Part shown: one piece after another, positions 42,691 to 52,789 of the stretch
How positions within the stretch are numbered: position 1 is the first letter of the stretch
How the letters are laid out: each line of letters starts with the position of its first letter
Origin: Chryseobacterium jejuense
GTDB lineage: Bacteria; Bacteroidota; Bacteroidia; Flavobacteriales; Weeksellaceae
DNA: 64,000 nucleotides
Direction: 5' to 3'
Assembly: GCF_017877355.1 (NCBI RefSeq)
Contig: NZ_JAGIPR010000001.1
Location: 186,001 to 250,000, forward strand
Notes under the pieces: generated by a model
What the model was told of the DNA's origin: nothing
The model's database searches: none
What the model saw: only the letters and a program-made list of their open reading frames with translations
Position numbers and translations under genes: made by a program

Positions 42691-43446
42691 TCAAAAATAC
42701 TCCATTATTAGTAAAAATAAAAAAGGAAGTGCCGAACAAGTTTCCACTCCGAACGAAAAATAGGTGTCATCTCTTTTGTTTTCAGAGAAATAAATAAAAA
42801 TATATGTGGTAATACTGGACAGAAAAAATGCTACAGCGTATTGCGGTTTTAAATAAAAGATACCAATGAGGCTGCTGATGAAAACCAAACCATACGCAAT
42901 ATATTTTGTATTCTGAATGCCAATCATCATAGGGAAAGTTTTTACTGTATCACTATTCATATCCCGGATGTCAAACGGAAGAACCAAAGCGGTAATATAA
43001 AAGAAACTGATCAGGAAAATAGGCAGACTGAATTCAGGAAGAGTAAGCCAGCAGTTTACCAATGCCCAGACCAATCCTACATAAAATACTTTCAGTAAAG
43101 GAATTTTCCGGATATAGACCTCCAGAAAAAAACTGTTATACAGCAGCCCCAAAACAACAATAATGAACCATTTCAATAATCGCACCTCATTGTGATTATG
43201 GATGATTAAAAATGCACAGACAATACCGGCAACAGCATTCAGGACCAATATTCTGAAAAAATATTTAGTGTATTGATACTTAGTATAAATATATCCACTG
43301 AAATACGTGATGAAAATAAGGAGAATAGTAGGGAAACGGAATGTGTTTTGCTCTTTCATGAAAAATACTGCAAAAAGAGTTCCCATTAAGGAGACATAAA
43401 TTTGACTGTCTATGACGGTTTTTTTCAGTATTTTTATAATGTTCAT
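42691..43446 (-). CDS. UbiA-like integral membrane protein
   Basis: A 251-residue protein with about eight membrane helices. The second aspartate motif of UbiA prenyltransferases is seen in LPFDIRDMNSDTVKTFPMMI (D-x2-D-x3-D). The first NDxxD motif is not evident; only FLEVYIRKIPLLKVFYVG lies near its place. It may be a degenerate or specialised UbiA-family protein. It is divergent from the alpha-2-macroglobulin gene, with 18 bases between start codons, and comes before recF. Confidence 0.7.
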   Translation of the reverse strand: MNIIKILKKTVIDSQIYVSLMGTLFAVFFMKEQNTFRFPTILLIFITYFSGYIYTKYQYTKYFFRILVLNAVAGIVCAFLIIHNHNEVRLLKWFIIVVLGLLYNSFFLEVYIRKIPLLKVFYVGLVWALVNCWLTLPEFSLPIFLISFFYITALVLPFDIRDMNSDTVKTFPMMIGIQNTKYIAYGLVFISSLIGIFYLKPQYAVAFFLSSITTYIFIYFSENKRDDTYFSFGVETCSALPFLFLLIMEYF

Positions 43447-43464
43447 TTATCAAAATTAATATAT

Positions 43465-46400
43465 ATGAAAAGATTTTCCAAGATATTTATGCTTTCGTTG
43501 CTATCATTGGGCTTTTCACCGGTTATCGCACAGAAATATTATGATGACCAGTGGAAAAAAATAGCGGAAAACAGTCAGAAAGGAGCTTATAAATCTAATC
43601 TACCCATTATTTTAGACCTAGAAAACCAAGCTATGAAAGATAATAACACCATTCAGCTAATCCGTTCCCTGAAGGCGGAGTTCAGTATTGTGAACCAAAC
43701 TGTAGATGACGATCAAAATGATGCCGCCTCAAAATTCTTTAAAAAACTTCAGGAGGCAGAAGGAAAACTGAAAGGTGAAGAGAAGCTGGTATATAAAGTT
43801 CTGTTGAATGGTTTTTTCCTGGATTATTTCAATCAAAACTATTGGAAAATCAATGGGCGCACCAATATCAATACGCAAAATCTTGCACAGATTGAGACCT
43901 GGACAAAGCTTGATTTTAAAAATTATCTAACCAAAAGCTATCAGGAACTGGATCTGCAGAAACAGGAGATGAAGAAAGCTTCATTGGAAAAATATAAAGA
44001 TTTGTTTTCAGACACAAAAGATATCGCTTATTTCCCAAGTCTGTATGATTGGTATAGCCTTAAAAAGATAGCCTTTTTATCGGAGAATAATATTTTTACC
44101 AAAAATGAACTTGCAGAGAACAGAAAATCTATCAATATTATTTTTGATGAATTGATCGCACAGAATAACGGTAATCCAAAGCTATATTTTATGAAAGAAA
44201 AGCTGATGGATAACTGTAATTTCAATCAATGCAAAGACAAGCTTGAACAGCTTCAGAAGCTGGTTGCATCTGATGTGCAGGGAGATTATAAAGTAGTCAT
44301 CATGGAAGATATTATGGAAGAACTGGTGATGAAAAATAAAGCAAAGGAGGCTATTGCTGTTGCGGCAAAGGCTAAAAGCGAGTATCCGAAATCTCCTTTC
44401 ATTGAAAATATTAAAAACAAGGAAAACCAGATTATCAATCCGATATTAAGCATCAAATATGAAAAGCAGACCCAGAATAACCTGCCGATTCATTTTATCG
44501 CTGAGTCCAAGAATGTTTCAGAATTTTCGATTAATATTTATGAGGTAAAAGAAGACTTTTTATCCTTGATGAAATATGTACAGAACTCTTATGCTGATAA
44601 CTATTTCAGTAAAGTAAAAAAGAATCTGGTAAGAAAGGAAACTTACCAACTTTCAGATCCGAAAGATTATCAGCTTCATAAAACATCATTGGAAATTAAA
44701 CCTCTTCCTTCCGGAGTGTATGTTGCAGAATATTCACTGTCAGGAACTGATGGAAAAGAGATTGATCCTGAAAAGAATTTCTATTTTCTGGTTTCAGGAA
44801 ACAAGATTATTTATCAATCCAGATCTTCCAGGAATTCACTGGCAGACGATCTGAAGTTGGTTAACAGTGAAAATGGAAAACCTGTAGCCAATGAAAATAT
44901 CAGTTTTTATGAATTTGTCAGTAACAATTCACTCAATAAAATTGAAGGGAAAACCAATGAGAAAGGAGTTTTCAAATTTCCTTCTACTGCCAATAAAGAG
45001 TATTATAGAATGTACCTGATCCTACAGCCTAAAACCAATGATTTCCAAATTATGCAGGTATATGGAAATAATGGACGTGAAGATTATAATCCTAACAAAG
45101 AAGCCCTTTCGAAAGCACAAATTTTTACGGATAGAGCGATCTACAGACCAGGACAGATGGTGTATTTTAAAGTAGTGAATACCCGGTTAAATAATGAGAC
45201 TGAATCAGTAGCTTCAGGATTGAAGCAGAAAATCACTCTGATGGATGCTAATAATCAGGAAGTTTCTTCCCAAAGTTTCACCACCAATGAATTTGGTTCC
45301 TATCATGGCAGTTTTATGTTGCCAAAAGGAAAACTGAACGGTACTTTTTACCTGAATACAGATGGAGCGAGTCAGGGATACAAAGATATCAGGGTAGAAG
45401 AGTACAAAAGACCAAAGTTTGAAGTTACTTTCGAACCCGTAAAAGATGAGTATAAATACGGTCAAACCATAGAACTGAAAGGGAAAGCCATGATGTTCTC
45501 GGGAGTAGCTTTAAGCAATACAATGGTAAATTACGAGATCAAAAAACAAAATATCCGTTGGAGATATTTCTGGTGGTACCCAAGAGGAAACGATAATGAA
45601 AACTCAATTTTGGGAGAAGCTAAAACCAATGAAAAAGGAGAGTTTGTTATTCGTTTAGATCTTAAGAAAGATGAAAAATTAGAAGGAATTCAGATTGATA
45701 ACTATCAGATTAATGCTTCTGTTACTGATATTAACGGGGAAACACAAACAGCTAATACAGATTTGAAGGTAGCTTCAGTTTCTCATTACATCAAAGCTGA
45801 TGAAATCAAAAATATATTTAGTGATGAAAATGCAAAATTAAAAGTAGAGACCAAGAATTATAACGAACAGGCTCTTAAAAAAGCATATCAGGTTAAGCTG
45901 TCAAAACTGTCTGCTCCGGATAGAATTTTTAGAGATAATTTCAAAGCAGAAGTTCAGAATCTTCCGAACTATTCAAAAACAGAATTTATCAGCAAATTCC
46001 CACACGATTTGTTTGACAAAAATGATGAAATCAAAAGCTGGAAAACAGAAAAAGTAATCGTAGAGAGACAACAGCAGCCATCTTCCGATACTCAGTCTTC
46101 TGATTTGGATTTAGGAAAACTGGAGGCAGGAGATTACCAGTTGGAGCTGTTCAATATTGAAGGAAAAGACACCATCAAAGCGGCTCAGTATTTCAGTGTT
46201 TGGGATAAAAACTCCCTGAAACCGACTCAGAAAACATTCTTAACGGTGATTGCACCAAAAGATGAAATTGCAAGAGGCGAAAAAACAAAAGTATATGTGT
46301 ATTCTGCCATTCCTGATGCATTGGTGAATGTCTTTGTTCAGGATGGTTCCGGTAAAACGATTGCAGAAACTCATCAGTTGAAAAAAGGAATCCTTGAATA

Positions 46401-49380
46401 TACTGCAGATATTCCAAAAGATAAAAGCGTTTCTGAACTGAATCTTCAGTTCCAGTTAGTGGCATTTAACGATGTGCAAACACAGACTGCTGCTCTGAAG
46501 ATCAAGGACACGGAGAAACCTTTAAAAATTGAAACAGTTACCTTCAGAGATAAGCTGGAACCGAATTCAAAAGAAAAATGGACGGTAAAAGTTACTGGAA
46601 ACGATAAAGAAAAGGTGAATGCAGAGGTATTGGCCAATATGTACGACATGTCTTTAGACCAGTTTGCTGTAAATACCTTTGGTTGGAATAAATTATATAC
46701 GCCATTCAACATTATTACTTCTTATGATGTCAGAGAGTATCTGTTGCAGAAAAGCTATCAGAAACGATTGAAATATTATAATGGAAATTATGTGGCAGTT
46801 CCTAATTTTAATTGGTTTGATGGTAGTTTATTTTATAGCCTGGGAGGAAATGGGGGAATATCTCCTAAATTACGTCGTAAAGGTGCATTAGATGCAATGC
46901 CGGCAGCTCCTATTGCTAGAAATTCAGCAGTAGCTATTGAAGAAGTGGTGATGACAGGATATGGGCAAAAAGAGTCGGCTATAGCTGGTAAAGTTGCAGG
47001 AGTTCAAGTTGCAGAAGCTGATGCAGCTGTAAATCAATCTGAACCAAAAGAGGCATTAGAAAAAGTTCCCGTACGTCAGAATTTAAATGAAACAGCATTC
47101 TTCTATCCTGATCTGAAAACCGATGCAGAAGGAAACGTCAACTTTGAATTCACTTCTCCGGAAGCATTAACAAAATGGAAATTAATGTTCCTGGCTCACA
47201 CAAAAGATGCAAGAGCGGCTACCTTGGAAAAAGAAGTGGTAACACAGAAGGAATTCTCAGTCACTCCAAACTATCCGAGATTCTTAAGAGAGGGTGATGA
47301 GCTGAATTTACAGTCAAAACTATCCAACCTTACCAATAAAAAAATGAATGGTTCTGCTGAATTACAGATTTTAGATGCCTTCACCAATGAAAACATTTCT
47401 TCAAAATTCGGAATTACCTCAGGAACACAGAACTTTGATTTAAATGAAAACGGAAATGGTGCATTAACCTGGAAGCTAAAAGTTCCAAACAATGTATCTT
47501 CTATCATTTTAAAAGTAGTAGCAAAAGCAGGAGCTTATTCTGACGGAGAACAACAGGCGGTTGCGGTATTGCCAAACAGAATGTTGGTTACCGATGCAGT
47601 GCCGGTTTTTGTGAAAGAAGGAGAAACAAAGACTTTTGTATTGGATAACCTTAAAAATAACACTTCTACAACCGCTTCAAATGTTTCCAATACACTTGAA
47701 TTAACCACCAACCCGATCTGGGAAATTATGTTTGCTCTTCCAAGTCTGAAAAATGACCACAACAATTCAGCAGATGTTATTTTCAACAAATGGTTTGCGG
47801 ATGTATTGGCTTCTGAGATTTTCAAAGCGAATCCTAAAATGAAGACCGTGTTTGATGAGTATCAGGGCAAAGGATTATTAAATTCAAACCTTGAAAAAAA
47901 TCAGGAATTGAAACAGTTGTTATTGGATGAAACCCCGTGGGTACTGGAAAGTAAAAATGAGACTGAGCAGATGCAAAAACTGGCACTTCTGTTTGATGTG
48001 AACACCATGAGAAATTCAATTAACCAGAATTGGGATGATTTCAGCAAACTTCAAAATCCTGATGGCGGATTCTCTTGGTATGCAGGATATCCTAGCTCTT
48101 ATGGTACCTCATTATACATCCTTAAAAACCTTGGAAAGATCAATCTATGGTTAAAAGATAATGCAAAAGAGTATCAGAGTGCAGGGCAGAATGCTTTAGT
48201 GGCAAAACTGATCCAGTATGTAGATAACGAGATCAGCAAATATGCAGATACTAAGAAAGAAAATATCTGGAGCAACTGGGTTCTTGATTATTTGGATACC
48301 AGAAATTACTGGGAAAAACAATATCCTTTAAAAGGAAAAGGAGCTGCTTTGAAAGCTTTGGTGAAACAAAAAGCAAAAACGGCAAAAATTACTGATTTTA
48401 CCTTCTTCGGACTTCACCGTGCCGCTTTATTGATGAATGATTACGGAGTGAAAGATGTATCTGATAAATTGATGACTTACCTTAAAGAAACCTCTACAGA
48501 TACCAAAACACAAGGCGTGTACTGGAAACAGAACCTGAACGATTGGGGCTGGTTCAGCTCAAAAGTAGTAAATCATGCAGGAGCATTGGAAGCTTTCAAT
48601 AAATTAAAAGCAAATGACACGAACTTTATAGAAGATACGAAGATCTGGCTGGTAACCCAGAAAGAAGTGAACTCATGGGGAAGCTCAAGAGGAACAGCTG
48701 AGGTGATCTTTACGATCTTAAATTCTGGAAAATCGTGGACAGGTGCAGAAAGTGATAAAGCAACTATCGTTTGGGGTGGAAAAGAAATTGTTCCTCAGAC
48801 TCAGGCAACAGGATATGTGAAGTCAACAGTGAAAACGGATGCTATAGATAAAAACCTTGGAACGGTAACCGTTACCAAACCAGGACCTGGAATTGTTCAG
48901 GGAGGCTTATTCTGGCAGTATTATGAAGATCTGGATAAAATTAAATCATCTGAAAATTATATTTCCGTAACCAAAGAACTGTATAAAAAAGTGAAAACGG
49001 TAAACGGAGAAGAACTTCAGAAGATCTCACCGGAAACACCATTGAAAGTAGGAGATAAAGTAACCGTAAGAATGATCCTGAATACAGATAGAGCAATGGA
49101 ATTCATTCATATTAAAGATATGAGAGCAGCAGGATTTGAACCGGTTGATGCATTATCAGGATACCAGTGGAAAAATAATTTAGGATATTATCAATCTACT
49201 AAAGATGCGTCCACAAATTTCTATATTCAATATATGCCTAAAGGTAAATATGTGTTTGAATATGATGTAGTTGCTAATGCATCCGGAAAGTTCTCAAACG
49301 GCATTACGACAATGCAGAATTACTATGCTCCACAGATGAATGCACACACAAAAGGAACAGGAATTCAGATTTTGGAATGA
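43465..49380 (+). CDS. Alpha-2-macroglobulin family protein
   Basis: Starting at MKRFSKIFMLSLLSLGFSPV (signal peptide to ~23), this 1971-residue protein has helical repeats (~25-330), MG-type beta domains, the MG2 motif TDRAIYRPGQMVYF (~residue 555), a bait-like linker, the alpha-2-macroglobulin core from ETAFFYPDLKTDAEGNVNFE (~1209), and an alpha-toroid (DFSKLQNPDGGFSWYAGY). No CxEQ thioester is present. The linker at 1159-1180 reads EEVVMTGYGQKESAIAGKVA, recalling SusC plug sequence. Bacterial homologues trap proteases in the periplasm. It precedes ecotin by 43 bases. Confidence 0.92.
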   Translation: MKRFSKIFMLSLLSLGFSPVIAQKYYDDQWKKIAENSQKGAYKSNLPIILDLENQAMKDNNTIQLIRSLKAEFSIVNQTVDDDQNDAASKFFKKLQEAEGKLKGEEKLVYKVLLNGFFLDYFNQNYWKINGRTNINTQNLAQIETWTKLDFKNYLTKSYQELDLQKQEMKKASLEKYKDLFSDTKDIAYFPSLYDWYSLKKIAFLSENNIFTKNELAENRKSINIIFDELIAQNNGNPKLYFMKEKLMDNCNFNQCKDKLEQLQKLVASDVQGDYKVVIMEDIMEELVMKNKAKEAIAVAAKAKSEYPKSPFIENIKNKENQIINPILSIKYEKQTQNNLPIHFIAESKNVSEFSINIYEVKEDFLSLMKYVQNSYADNYFSKVKKNLVRKETYQLSDPKDYQLHKTSLEIKPLPSGVYVAEYSLSGTDGKEIDPEKNFYFLVSGNKIIYQSRSSRNSLADDLKLVNSENGKPVANENISFYEFVSNNSLNKIEGKTNEKGVFKFPSTANKEYYRMYLILQPKTNDFQIMQVYGNNGREDYNPNKEALSKAQIFTDRAIYRPGQMVYFKVVNTRLNNETESVASGLKQKITLMDANNQEVSSQSFTTNEFGSYHGSFMLPKGKLNGTFYLNTDGASQGYKDIRVEEYKRPKFEVTFEPVKDEYKYGQTIELKGKAMMFSGVALSNTMVNYEIKKQNIRWRYFWWYPRGNDNENSILGEAKTNEKGEFVIRLDLKKDEKLEGIQIDNYQINASVTDINGETQTANTDLKVASVSHYIKADEIKNIFSDENAKLKVETKNYNEQALKKAYQVKLSKLSAPDRIFRDNFKAEVQNLPNYSKTEFISKFPHDLFDKNDEIKSWKTEKVIVERQQQPSSDTQSSDLDLGKLEAGDYQLELFNIEGKDTIKAAQYFSVWDKNSLKPTQKTFLTVIAPKDEIARGEKTKVYVYSAIPDALVNVFVQDGSGKTIAETHQLKKGILEYTADIPKDKSVSELNLQFQLVAFNDVQTQTAALKIKDTEKPLKIETVTFRDKLEPNSKEKWTVKVTGNDKEKVNAEVLANMYDMSLDQFAVNTFGWNKLYTPFNIITSYDVREYLLQKSYQKRLKYYNGNYVAVPNFNWFDGSLFYSLGGNGGISPKLRRKGALDAMPAAPIARNSAVAIEEVVMTGYGQKESAIAGKVAGVQVAEADAAVNQSEPKEALEKVPVRQNLNETAFFYPDLKTDAEGNVNFEFTSPEALTKWKLMFLAHTKDARAATLEKEVVTQKEFSVTPNYPRFLREGDELNLQSKLSNLTNKKMNGSAELQILDAFTNENISSKFGITSGTQNFDLNENGNGALTWKLKVPNNVSSIILKVVAKAGAYSDGEQQAVAVLPNRMLVTDAVPVFVKEGETKTFVLDNLKNNTSTTASNVSNTLELTTNPIWEIMFALPSLKNDHNNSADVIFNKWFADVLASEIFKANPKMKTVFDEYQGKGLLNSNLEKNQELKQLLLDETPWVLESKNETEQMQKLALLFDVNTMRNSINQNWDDFSKLQNPDGGFSWYAGYPSSYGTSLYILKNLGKINLWLKDNAKEYQSAGQNALVAKLIQYVDNEISKYADTKKENIWSNWVLDYLDTRNYWEKQYPLKGKGAALKALVKQKAKTAKITDFTFFGLHRAALLMNDYGVKDVSDKLMTYLKETSTDTKTQGVYWKQNLNDWGWFSSKVVNHAGALEAFNKLKANDTNFIEDTKIWLVTQKEVNSWGSSRGTAEVIFTILNSGKSWTGAESDKATIVWGGKEIVPQTQATGYVKSTVKTDAIDKNLGTVTVTKPGPGIVQGGLFWQYYEDLDKIKSSENYISVTKELYKKVKTVNGEELQKISPETPLKVGDKVTVRMILNTDRAMEFIHIKDMRAAGFEPVDALSGYQWKNNLGYYQSTKDASTNFYIQYMPKGKYVFEYDVVANASGKFSNGITTMQNYYAPQMNAHTKGTGIQILE

Positions 49381-49423
49381 TTTTTGGCTATTAGGAATTA
49401 CGTAAAATTTAAAACCAAATAAA

Positions 49424-49912
49424 ATGAAATTTTCAAAAACTTTAATTACTGGATTGGTATTGATGGCTGGGGTAAGTGCTTTCGCTCAAAAGAAGGCTGA
49501 AAAGTTTGAAAAACTACAGATTGAAATGTTCCCAAAAGCTAAAGAAGGATACAAACAAGTATATATTCAGCTTCCGGTGGACAAAAATGAAAACGACTTA
49601 AAAGTGGAAGTTTTTGTAGGTGCTGAAAAAATGTTAGACTGCAACAACTACTCTTTAATGGGAGAAATAAAAAGCCAGGATCTTCAGGGATGGGGATACA
49701 ACTATTATGAAGTAGAATCAAAAGGAGATGCAGCAGGGACATTAATGGCTTGTCTGGATAAAAAACTGTCTAAAAAGTTTGTTACCCTTAAGCCGGAAAT
49801 CGTAAGATACAACAGTAAACTGCCATTGGTATTCTATGTACCAAAAGATATTGAAGTTCGTTACAGAGTATTAAGACCTGATAACGGGATGAAGAAAGCA
49901 GTTCAGAAGTAA
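49424..49912 (+). CDS. eco: Ecotin-type serine protease inhibitor
   Basis: A 162-residue protein with a Sec signal ending AFAQ (residue 22). The mature part matches ecotin throughout: KLQIEMFPKAKEGYKQVYIQ, KVEVFVGAEKMLDCNNY, LQGWGYNYYEVES, and the reactive loop GTLMACLDKK with the P1-type Met108 and the Cys73-Cys110 disulfide pair. It ends with VRYNSKLPLVFYVP and VRYRVLRP. Ecotin dimers block trypsin-like, chymotrypsin-like and elastase-like serine proteases in the periplasm. It follows the alpha-2-macroglobulin gene on the same strand and is probably cotranscribed. Confidence 0.95.
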   Translation: MKFSKTLITGLVLMAGVSAFAQKKAEKFEKLQIEMFPKAKEGYKQVYIQLPVDKNENDLKVEVFVGAEKMLDCNNYSLMGEIKSQDLQGWGYNYYEVESKGDAAGTLMACLDKKLSKKFVTLKPEIVRYNSKLPLVFYVPKDIEVRYRVLRPDNGMKKAVQK

Positions 49913-49936
49913 AATTTGCAAGCTTATTATAAACAG

Positions 49937-49966
49937 AAAACTCCTCGCAGCAATGTGGGGAGTTTT
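49937..49966 (+). terminator. Terminator after ecotin
   Basis: AAAACTCC and GGAGTTTT form an 8-bp stem around a 14-base loop, running into TTTT. It begins 24 bases after the ecotin stop codon. Confidence 0.7.
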
Positions 49967-50049
49967 CGCTTTTATATATTGCTCATGCACATTTTATCAC
50001 ACAATGGCTCGCAAAATTTTTTATGGGATGCCTATTTTTTTAAGATTGC

Positions 50050-50105
50050 TAAGGCATTTCACTCAGCAATGAAGCAGCAAATACCTTAGCTAAATGAAAT
50101 GCCTT
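50050..50105. repeat. Interspersed repeat (CACTCAGCAATGAAGCAGC), copy 2
   Basis: Inverted ends AAGGCATTT and AAATGCCTT enclose ACTCAGCAATGAAGCAGCAA. It is the second copy of the unit at 37831-37890. The rest of the gap between ecotin and the TolC gene is AT-rich and empty apart from the promoter. Confidence 0.7.
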
Positions 50106-50283
50106 TGTCTTCTACGAAAGATGATCTTAAGAGGAGAAAGGTAAAAGTAGAGTTAAATTTTTTTTCAAGATTTTTTAGTTTTTAATTAACTTTTAAACGG
50201 TTTTGATAAGACTTTATTATAAAGACTTTTATACTTAAACACATTTTAAACTTATTTTAAATTCATGCTTTTGTTAAATTATC

Positions 50284-50317
50284 TTTGAGTATTTTAACAT
50301 TTTTTGCATTATATTTG
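50284..50317 (+). promoter_or_regulatory. Promoter of the efflux operon
   Basis: TTTG (50284-50287) and TATATTTG (50310-50317) are separated by 22 bases, close to the Bacteroidetes -33/-7 consensus. The ATG of the TolC-like gene is 15 bases downstream. Confidence 0.6.
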
Positions 50318-50332
50318 TTATAAACATAAACC

Positions 50333-51745
50333 ATGAAAAACAATTTATTGATTTTTACGTTTAGTTTTTTTGCTTTTCCTGCTTGGGCACAGTCTGCGCC
50401 GGATTTTAAAGAACTTCTGGATAGTGCAATGGTTCGGGACTCGAACCTGAAGATGCAGATTACCCAAAACAAACTTACCGATCTTGATGAACACAAGTTA
50501 AAAGATATCTTTCTTCCTACTCTGGAACTAAGTGGTAAGGCCGGTTACCTTAACGGAACAGCAAGACTTACGTCCCCCGAAATTAATCTGGCTCCTTTTA
50601 TCAATATTGCTGAAGGTACTTTCAATAACAACTTCAATGTATCCGGATTTTCAGGAGTAGCCAAAGCTGAAGCCAAGATGCTTGTGTATTCCGGCGGAAA
50701 GGTGAAGTATCTGAAAAAGGCCGTTGAGGAAAAGAAGAAATCTGAAGATGTCCTGTTAGAAAAATCCAGAGATGAGGTTGTGGCAGGTATTTCCAGAGCT
50801 TATGACCAGCTGGCACTCATCCATCAGTCTAAAAAGGTATTGGATGAAAGCAAAAAAAGACTGGACATCAACAAGAAAACGGCAGATAAAGCATTAGGCT
50901 ATGGTCTGATTACTCCTTACGATCATAAGAAAATTGAATTGGCTCAGGCTACTTTAAATGCAAAAGTGGTAGAATATGAAGGGAAAAAAGAATTGCTTCT
51001 TACACAACTTTATATTTTAACGGGAATCAACAGGGAACGGTTGAGAATGATAGATCCGGTTTTATCTCCTGTAGAACTTCTTACGGCAGAAAAAGGAATA
51101 GAACAGAGAGCTGAAGTACGTGCTCTTGAACATGGGATTGCTGCTGCAGATTATAAAATAAAGGCAGAAAGAACATGGATGATTCCAAAAGTTCAGCTGA
51201 TGGCCTCCGCATACTATATCGGGTTATACGGAAACCATATTAAAAGTTCTGAAAATATAGTTCCTGCCGTTCCTATTCTTGGATATGAAGGTAAAAAACT
51301 GGACTGGAGTCCCAATAATGTTAATATTTTTCCTTTAATCACAGCTGGAGTTGGATTTAAGTGGGAGATTTTTGACGGAAAAGAAGGGAAGCATGCTGAA
51401 GAAACAGCTAAAGTTGGTAAAGAAGTATTGCAGAATCAGAAAGAAGATGCATTGAAAAAGCTATCATTGAATCTGGCTAATAACCAGACCAATTATGATA
51501 TTGCTACTGCACAGATCACTTTAAAAGCTAAAGAAAAAGAACTGGCTAAAAATGCATTGGTACAGGCCGAAAAAGAATTCAGATACGGAATGAGTAAATC
51601 ATCACAGCTTATTGATGCGGAAAACGATCTAGAAGCTTCAGAGCTGGAATATCAGAATGCCATTTTCAACCAGAGAAGAGCTGCGATAGAGCTGATGAGG
51701 GCTACCCAGGAACTGGATATTACCAAATTTTATTTAATCCCATAA
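50333..51745 (+). CDS. TolC-family outer membrane efflux protein
   Basis: A 470-residue protein with a signal peptide ending AWAQS. It has the TolC pattern of two structural repeats: long helices rich in Ala, Glu and Lys (residues ~110-190 and ~340-440), and two strand pairs such as ASAYYIGLYGNHIKSS. It would form the trimeric outer membrane channel for the membrane fusion protein and ABC permease encoded next. The three genes are in the same direction with gaps of 8 and 76 bases. Confidence 0.9.
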   Translation: MKNNLLIFTFSFFAFPAWAQSAPDFKELLDSAMVRDSNLKMQITQNKLTDLDEHKLKDIFLPTLELSGKAGYLNGTARLTSPEINLAPFINIAEGTFNNNFNVSGFSGVAKAEAKMLVYSGGKVKYLKKAVEEKKKSEDVLLEKSRDEVVAGISRAYDQLALIHQSKKVLDESKKRLDINKKTADKALGYGLITPYDHKKIELAQATLNAKVVEYEGKKELLLTQLYILTGINRERLRMIDPVLSPVELLTAEKGIEQRAEVRALEHGIAAADYKIKAERTWMIPKVQLMASAYYIGLYGNHIKSSENIVPAVPILGYEGKKLDWSPNNVNIFPLITAGVGFKWEIFDGKEGKHAEETAKVGKEVLQNQKEDALKKLSLNLANNQTNYDIATAQITLKAKEKELAKNALVQAEKEFRYGMSKSSQLIDAENDLEASELEYQNAIFNQRRAAIELMRATQELDITKFYLIP

Positions 51746-51753
51746 AAATTAAA

Positions 51754-52713
51754 ATGATGCATAAAAATATAGCTATAGTCTTTGCTTCTCTGTTTTTACT
51801 GGGAAGTTGTGATAAGAAAAACGAAAAAATTAAAGAACCTGAAGGGAAAACCAAAAAGGATGTGATCTCTTTTGCACCAAAGGTGACCGGAAGGATTTTA
51901 AAAATATATGTTTCTGAAGGGCAGACGGTGAAAAAAGGAGACACTCTTGCGCAGCTTGATGTGCCGGAAGTTTCTGCAAAAATTGCTCAGGCTCAGGGAG
52001 CGGTAAGTGCTGCAACAGCTCAGGAACAAATGGCTAAAAACGGAGCGACACCGGATCAGTTAAGACAGCTTCAGGCAAAATATAAAGGACTGAAAGAGCA
52101 GTATGACTTTGCACAGAAGTCCTACAGAAGAGCCAATAATATGTTCCGCGACAGCTTAATGTCTCCACAGGCACATGATGAAGTGTATGCCAAACTTCAG
52201 GGCGCAAAAGCACAATATGATGCTGTAGTAGCAGAGTTGGATGATGTGAACAGAGGAACCCGTTTCGAAAAAGTGGAAATGGCAGCTGGGCAGGCTTCTC
52301 AGGCAAAAGGAGCATTACAGGAAGCAAATGTGGCTTACTCAGAAAGATATATCATTGCTACCAATGATATGGAAATTGAAACCATTAGTTTGAATACAGG
52401 AGAACTGGCAACAGCTGGATTTGCTTTATTCAACGGATATATTCCCGAAAGTACTTATTTCAGATTTACTGTTCCTGAAAGTGCCATTTCAAAATATAAG
52501 AAAGGACAGAATGTGAATATGCAGATCGTTTACAACAAAGAAAGTCTACGGGGAACAGTTGTTTATATCAAACAATTGACAAGATATGCCGATATTACTA
52601 CCGCTTATCCTGATTACCAATTACAGGATGCCATTTACGAGATTAAAGTAAAGCCAACGGATATGAATAAAGCCAAAAGCCTTTTGGTAAATGCGAACGT
52701 TATCCTGAAATAA
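51754..52713 (+). CDS. HlyD-family membrane fusion lipoprotein
   Basis: A 319-residue periplasmic adaptor with lipobox LLGSC (Cys19). A biotinyl-lipoyl-like segment (KVTGRILKIYVSEGQTVKKG, then TLAQLDVPEV) is followed by an alpha-helical hairpin (about 65-165). The second half of the lipoyl motif follows (YSERYIIATNDMEIETISLN) and the beta-barrel domain (YKKGQNVNMQIVYN). It links the TolC channel to an inner membrane pump. The pump encoded next is an ABC-2 permease, so this is a YhiI-type adaptor. Confidence 0.9.
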   Translation: MMHKNIAIVFASLFLLGSCDKKNEKIKEPEGKTKKDVISFAPKVTGRILKIYVSEGQTVKKGDTLAQLDVPEVSAKIAQAQGAVSAATAQEQMAKNGATPDQLRQLQAKYKGLKEQYDFAQKSYRRANNMFRDSLMSPQAHDEVYAKLQGAKAQYDAVVAELDDVNRGTRFEKVEMAAGQASQAKGALQEANVAYSERYIIATNDMEIETISLNTGELATAGFALFNGYIPESTYFRFTVPESAISKYKKGQNVNMQIVYNKESLRGTVVYIKQLTRYADITTAYPDYQLQDAIYEIKVKPTDMNKAKSLLVNANVILK

Positions 52714-52789
52714 TTACGAAACGAAATAAGATGGCAGCCTCAATACACGGAAGGCTCTGTCTGGTTATTTAAAACATTAAAATATACAG

